Source: Candidatus Colivicinus equi (GTDB lineage Bacteria; Bacillota_I; Bacilli_A; Erysipelotrichales; Erysipelotrichaceae). Taken from it: a stretch of DNA of 34,589 bases. Below, piece after piece: positions 29,827 through 34,589 of this stretch; positions within the stretch are counted from its first letter, which is position 1, and the number at the start of each line of letters is the position of its first letter. The position numbers were made by a program, and so were the translations under genes. The notes below the pieces were generated by a model. The model ran no database searches, was not told the DNA's origin, and saw only the letters and a program-made list of their open reading frames with translations. Location: positions 1-34,589 of the forward strand of contig JAGHUL010000049.1 of NCBI GenBank assembly GCA_018064825.1. The letters run 5' to 3'.

Positions 29827-29882
29827 AGCAGATGAAATATTAAGTTTTATATGTTAGAACTTAATCTCCTATTTCATCTGCT
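29827..29882. repeat. Long nested inverted repeat upstream of the recoded module
   Basis: AGCAGATGAAATA / TATTTCATCTGCT (13 bp) enclosing TTAAGTT/AACTTAA. Confidence 0.85.
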
Positions 29883-29908
29883 CACTTATTTGTTGGAGGT
29901 ATAGAAAA

Positions 29909-30235
29909 GTGAAAAGTATAAACGAAGTAATTTCAATCAATCCAGAATGATTAAACAAAGTTGAATTAACCCTTTGTGGCTATAAGTTCAACGAAAAGAA
30001 GAACCTTGTTCAATTACAAGTAGCTATCACAAAGGATAGCAACAAGTATGAAACAGAAGGTGCTTCTAATTTTTATGAAAAGTTCAAAATTAACACACCA
30101 AGTGTTAAGCAAGAACAAATGAGTTCTTTAAAACTTGGTAAGAAAGTAAAACTTGAAAAGATTGAAAACGTAGTCATTTATGGTGATTACGAAAAAAATC
30201 TTTCTATCACATCATCTGTTCAATTCTATGACTAA
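29909..30235 (+). CDS. Small conserved-type element protein (first gene of recoded module), requires TGA=Trp
   Basis: GGAGG (29895-29899) then GTG at 29909; VKSINEVISINPE[W]LNKVELTLCGYKFNEKKNLVQLQVAITKDSNKYETEGASNFYEKFKINTPSVKQEQMSSLKLGKKVKLEKIENVVIYGDYEKNLSITSSVQFYD*, TGA at 29948-29950. Position resembles the small DUF961-type genes upstream of the Tn916 coupling protein; not verified. Confidence 0.75.
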
Positions 30236-31529
30236 TAGAACTTGATTTAGAAATCTGTTTGTAATAGTTCTTTTAGGAAATGTAGTTGTAGGAGCAACTA
30301 CATTTTATTTTTACAAGAGTTTTAATCTTACCTTTCTTTGAACTATTACAAAACTATTTATAATTGCTTTCTTACTTTGTGTTGTAGGTTTATTGTTTTA
30401 TATCTTTGTTATTAAAAAAGGATTACATGATTTTTGAATTGATTTTAAGATTAGAAACAACATTGAGCAGAACTTAATCTCAATAGGTGCTTATTATAAT
30501 AAAACAGATAAGAACATTTACTTTTTACCACCAGTAAAAATAGATGTTGCTAAATCTGTTATTACAATAGTTCTTGATGATGTGAAAATAAGAAAAGCTG
30601 TTGAAACATACATTGATTATTTTAGTTCTGCTTTACCAGATAATTTTGTTATCAAGGATTATTACATCAGCAATTCTGGAAATGAGTTTTACATCTATTA
30701 CAGAGATGAAACAAAAGACAATCAAATCCAATATAACAGTATAAATGAATATTTAACTCATATAGACACTTATAAACCTTTTGAAATTGAAGTTGATAAT
30801 GAACACATCATTAACTTAATAGACAACTCTCATTGACTTCTTAGTGGCTCTTCTGGAAGTGGTAAAAGTTTTCTGTCTCAACTTTTAACAATCCAGTTTA
30901 TAAGAAAAGGATTTGAGGTTTCTATTTATGATGTAAAACAATCTTATTCTGCTTTTGCTGATTACATAGAGGATTATGAAACAAGTCCAGATACAATCCT
31001 TGAAAAACTTTGTGCTGTTGCTGATGAAATGAAGCAAAGACAAAGCACTATAAAGGATTTATTAAAAACAAATCCAAGGGCTTTAGCTGTTGATTATGGC
31101 TACAAGCAAAAAATCATTATCATTGAAGAATACATTGGATTAAAGACAATGTTAGCAAAAGACAAAGACAAAATTAAGCTTCTTGAAAATATCATTAAAG
31201 AAATCTCTGTATTAGCAAGGTCAGTAAATATTTCATTGTTCATAGTGGCTCAATCCTCTTCTGTGGATTTAATAGATGCCTCTATAAAGAACAACTTGAA
31301 TAAAATCTTTCTGGGCTACCTTGCTTCAAATATTCAAGTTTCAACTTTCGGCACAGGTGTTGAAGTTCCAACTTTTAATAAAATCAAAAAAGGTTATGGC
31401 TACATTCAATTAGATAAAGTTGAACAAATTAAAGTGCCTAATGTTGTTTATTCTGTTGAAGAACTCAAAATATTAAAAAATAACCTTTGCGAAGAAAAGG
31501 CAGAAAGCCTTTTCTCGCAAATCAGTTAA
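30228..31529 (+). CDS. FtsK/TcpA-like coupling-protein ATPase, requires TGA=Trp at four positions
   Basis: ATG 30228 overlaps the upstream gene end. In-frame TGAs at 30243, 30339, 30435, 30834. Product has two N-terminal TMs, H[W]LLSGSSGSGKSFL Walker A, KIIIIEEYIGL Walker B and SLFIVAQSS, like Tn916 Orf21/TcpA. Joins track ORFs 30582-30836 and 31029-31529, which share a frame. Confidence 0.85.
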
Positions 31530-31559
31530 GTCCCTTAATCTATTTATAGGGACTTAACT
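31524..31559. repeat. 12-bp perfect inverted repeat between coupling ATPase and Rep; candidate oriT/dso
   Basis: AGTTAAGTCCCT-taatctatttat-AGGGACTTAACT; not followed by a T-run. Confidence 0.8.
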
Positions 31560-31567
31560 CGGACAAA

Positions 31568-32377
31568 ATGAATAAAGATAATCAATATAAAGCAAAGGTT
31601 AAAGAGTTCAACAATGGAAAAATTAAAATCAGAGAATATCAATCTTTAATGACTATTCCAAAAGATAAAACTAAAAACTCTGGTAGCCCAGAATCTCAAA
31701 AAAGAATCTTGAGGGCTAACGGAGAAATCACAAAAAGAAGTTTATCCAGAACAAGACAAACTTTAATTGAACTTGTTGAAAACAATGAAGATAGATTTAA
31801 GAGTTTCATTACTTTAACTTATAAAGAAGATATTGAAAATATAAGTGAAGCATATTCTAATCTTCAAAGCTACATTAGAAGCTGTAAGAGAAACTTTCCA
31901 GATTTTTGTTATGTTGCTGTTCCAGAAATACAGCACCACAGAGCAAAGAAAACTTGTAAATATGTAATCCATTTCCACATCATAACAAATGCCCCAGTAG
32001 GTTCAAAATTGATACCAGAAAGAGAACCTAAACAGATTACTGGAGCAGATTTCAAAGGAACTAAAACAATAACATATTATGATGTTGAATATTGAAACAA
32101 AGGCTTCTCTATTGCCTTGCCTATAATCCAACAAGGAGAGTTTGAACTTTCAAAATATCTTCTTAAATATCTTTATAAGGATTTGGATAATAGGTTCTAT
32201 GGTAGGCAAAAACTATTACATAGTAATAACTTAAAAGCACCAGAGTTTAATTATTATTTAAATGCTGATGAAATCAAAGAAGAAAACAAAAAGGATATTC
32301 AAGAGGTTTATTCCTTGTTAGAGGGAGAAACTCAATACCCTTTCATTGATTACATATACAAAAAAGACAAGGTTTAA
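31568..32377 (+). CDS. rep: HUH-type rolling-circle replication initiator/relaxase (Rep), requires TGA=Trp at codon 176
   Basis: FKSFITLTYKED (motif I), KYVIHFHIIT (HUH motif II), then VEY[W=TGA 32093-32095]NKGFS, then FELSKYLLKYLYKD (YxxK motif III). Track ORFs 31568-32095 and 32117-32377 share a frame. Confidence 0.85.
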
Positions 32378-32407
32378 TTCTTGTCTTTAGTTTTATAAAC
32401 TGGGATT

Positions 32408-32956
32408 TTATTCTCTCTGTTGTTGCATTTTCCAAATATTAGCACTTCTTAGTATATCTTCAATAAAATCACTTTTAGCATTTGTATAAGCAATTCTATC
32501 CTCAGAAAATTTTTCTGCCAAATATACTTTTAATTTTGAATATTCCATAGCTTTATCTTCGTGAGCATTCAAATAATCTCGCATATTAATGTAGTTATTC
32601 CAGGAAGCCTGTCCCCAAATAACCACATGTATATAATGGGTTTGAATATTCTTTTCCAACTCTCCAGAAACATATAGATGTTGCCCAGGATGGTCTTCTC
32701 TACGATATACAATTCCTCTTTGCGCCAATTCATCATTATGTTTGAAGATTTTATCAAAACTACTGACTCCTACAACAATATCTATTATAGGTTTAGCACA
32801 TATTTTTTTTATTGCTGTGCTTCCTATATGCTGAGCATCAATCAAATCCTCTTTCATTACTTCTTTCAAAATCTGTATTGTTTCTTCAGCCAATAGCTCC
32901 CACTTAACTTTGTGTTGTTCTACTGCTACAGTTCCTATTTTCAAACCAGTTGACAT
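32408..32956 (-). CDS. GrpB family (UPF0157) nucleotidyltransferase-like protein
   Basis: LKEVMKEDLIDAQHIGSTAIKKICAKPIIDIVVGVSSFD, HIHVVIWGQASWNNYINMRDYL; Trp codons TGG. Confidence 0.88.
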   Translation of the reverse strand: MSTGLKIGTVAVEQHKVKWELLAEETIQILKEVMKEDLIDAQHIGSTAIKKICAKPIIDIVVGVSSFDKIFKHNDELAQRGIVYRREDHPGQHLYVSGELEKNIQTHYIHVVIWGQASWNNYINMRDYLNAHEDKAMEYSKLKVYLAEKFSEDRIAYTNAKSDFIEDILRSANIWKMQQQRE

Positions 32957-32996
32957 ATATCAATTTCCTTTACAAATTCTAATTTCGTACTATATA

Positions 32997-33228
32997 AGTG
33001 TAGCTGTTAGTGAAACATCTACACTACTTTTATAATAAGGGAAATAGATGGTCTAACGTAATTCTAATTGGGATATCAGTAATTGATACACCCGCGTATA
33101 AACAGTTAGCCATTCCCCTTATTATTATATTCGATTAAGCAGGTTGTGACTTCTGTTAGATAAAAGAAGATTACGTGTCACCAACGAAAATGAGTTTTAG
33201 TAAGTGTGGATGGTCGCCAGCTATTACT
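32997..33228 (+). ncRNA. Candidate IS110 bridge RNA in the non-coding end upstream of the transposase
   Basis: Stem AGTGTAG(32997-33003)/CTACACT(33019-33025); large hairpin ATAATAAGGGAA..ATGGtCTAAC / GTTAGCCATTCCCCTTATTAT (33032-33125) with internal TATCA/TGATA hairpin; second hairpin GTTGTGAC/GTCAcCAAC (33143-33185); weak third AGTAA/TTACT (33199-33228). Confidence 0.55.
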
Positions 33229-33252
33229 TATTGAAGGAGGTGTTTTTTTATT

Positions 33253-34467
33253 ATGATCAGTGTAGGAATTGATGTCTCAAAAGGTAAAAGTACTATTAGC
33301 GCTCTTAAGCCATATGGAGAAGTAGTATTATCGCCTAAAGACTATAAACACTGTATTAGTGATTTGAACTTATTCATTAAAAAACTTGGCCAGTTTAAAA
33401 AAGAAGAAATTCATATCATTATGGAAGCTACAGGTAACTACCATCTTCCAATTTCAAATTACTTCAAAGATAAAGGATATGAAGTAATAATCGTTAATCC
33501 TTTAGAAATGAAGAGATATCGCTATCAGGGAATAAGAAATCCAAAGACTGATAGAATTGATTCTCTTATCATTGCCCAGTATGGTATCGATTATTGGTAT
33601 AAGAAAAATGAAAATTTAATAATGAGCGATGAAAGAGAAGAATTAAGATTCCTAGGAAAACAATATGTTCAGTTTATGAAAACTAGAAGTAATAGAAGCA
33701 TAGCTTTATGTAATCTATTAGATCAGACAATGCCAGGAATCTATGATTTACTTGATGATTTCAATAGAAATAATGGTAAAGATAAGCTTTGTGACTTCGT
33801 GGAAGAATATTGGCACAGAGATTTAATCATCAAATATTCTGAAAACAAATTCATTGAAAGATATAATAAATGGCTAAAGAAAAAAGGATATCGTCTAAAT
33901 GGAAATGAAGCCCACCAGCTATACATTATCTCTAAAGACGCTATCCCTACTCTTAAAGCTGATGAATCAACACATATGGTTGTATTGTCAGCTGTAAGCC
34001 TACTTAAGGAAACTAATACTTCCTTGTTTACTATTTTAGCCAAAATGAGACAACTAGCCAAACAAATGCCAGAATACGAAACAGTTATGGCTATGAAAGG
34101 TGTTGGCGATAGTATAGGACCTAGGCTTATAGCTGAGATTGGTGATCCCAGAAGATTTCATAGTGCTAAAGCTTTAATAGCTTATTCAGGAATTGATGCA
34201 CCACCATATCAGTCAGGACAGTTTACAGGAACTGATAGACACATGTCTAAACGAGGTTCTAAAATTATGAGAAAGCTTGGATATGAACTTATAGATTCTA
34301 TTAATAAACATCAAGTTTCTTATCAAGGAGATCCAGTAACTAATTATTTCCTAAAGAAAAGACAAGAAGGAAAACACTATAGAGTTGCCATGTTTGCGGC
34401 TTACAATAAATTCTTAAGAATATATCATTCTAGAGTATCAGAAGTATTAAATACTTTAGAAGCATAA
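33253..34467 (+). mobile_element. IS110-family transposase (DEDD plus C-terminal Transposase_20)
   Basis: MISVGIDVSKGKSTISAL, IIMEATGNYHLPIS, RNPKTDRIDSLIIAQYG, GVGDSIGPRLIAEIGDPRRFHSAKALIAYSGIDAPPYQSGQFTG. Confidence 0.95.
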
Positions 34468-34509
34468 TTATTTAATTCATCATAGGCCAGATGAAACATA
34501 TTTAAAAAA

Positions 34510-34530
34510 TCAGGAATAAATCCTGACTTT
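34510..34530 (+). terminator. Terminator-like hairpin downstream of the IS110 transposase
   Basis: TCAGGA-ataaa-TCCTGA-CTTTT. Confidence 0.6.
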
Positions 34531-34589
34531 TGGTTGTGATATAAATTTTTTTAAAATTATGCTTGAAAAATATTAGCAGGTTTATCTAT

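Noticed and set aside
30582-31529. ORFs 30582-30836 and 31029-31529 as separate genes
   Set aside because: Same frame; both are internal parts of the TGA-readthrough coupling ATPase.
29948-32095. TGA as selenocysteine
   Set aside because: Six sites in three genes of non-selenoprotein families, no Cys expected at these positions, and no consistent downstream SECIS-like hairpin seen; Trp fits the contexts.
29909-32377. Interpretation of the module as pseudogenes or sequencing errors
   Set aside because: All premature stops are TGA, none TAA/TAG, with no frameshift over about 810 codons. Trp is otherwise absent, and motifs continue in frame past each TGA. Random decay in such AT-rich DNA should give mostly TAA and frameshifts.
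32117-32377. Separate 86-aa gene starting MPIIQQGEF
   Set aside because: In frame with the upstream rep ORF and carries its Tyr motif; better explained as the C-terminus of Rep.
1-34589. CRISPR array or rRNA genes
   Set aside because: No regularly spaced repeats and no rRNA-like sequence seen.

Overview
The window is AT-rich, Firmicutes/Tenericutes-like chromosome. Positions 1 to about 27.7 kb are a conventional housekeeping region, almost all on the minus strand: partial sortase, deoD, ddl, murF, a two-component system, the glmM-cdaR-cdaA c-di-AMP cluster, dtd, a sigH-like sigma factor, rlmB, mrnC, cysS, an HTH/RCC1 membrane protein, three tRNAs, an ABC exporter pair, Bax1-like, an M3 peptidase, tcdA, miaA and a Na/Pi cotransporter. 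After tRNA-Ile and tRNA-Ala there is a tyrosine recombinase, then a compact accessory module (29909-32377), a GrpB-family gene and an IS110-family element.

The main finding is in the accessory module. Its three genes, a small protein, an FtsK/TcpA-like coupling ATPase and an HUH rolling-circle Rep, appear fragmented in the supplied ORF track. They become three intact overlapping or adjacent ORFs if TGA is read as Trp (code 4). By my manual reading there are six in-frame TGAs, no in-frame TGG and no frameshifts, and all three terminators are TAA. One TGA separates the HUH motif from the catalytic-Tyr motif of Rep. The integrase just upstream (8 TGG, 0 TGA), the GrpB and IS110 genes downstream, and all host genes use TGG, so the TGA=Trp code is confined to about 2.5 kb. 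This suggests a mobile replication/transfer module written in a different genetic code from its host, with a host-code-compatible integrase.

Other observations are candidate oriT/dso inverted repeats in the module, a candidate IS110 bridge RNA, and TGA stops in the host that are rare and mostly backed up by a second stop. All translations and structures were done by eye with no database search.
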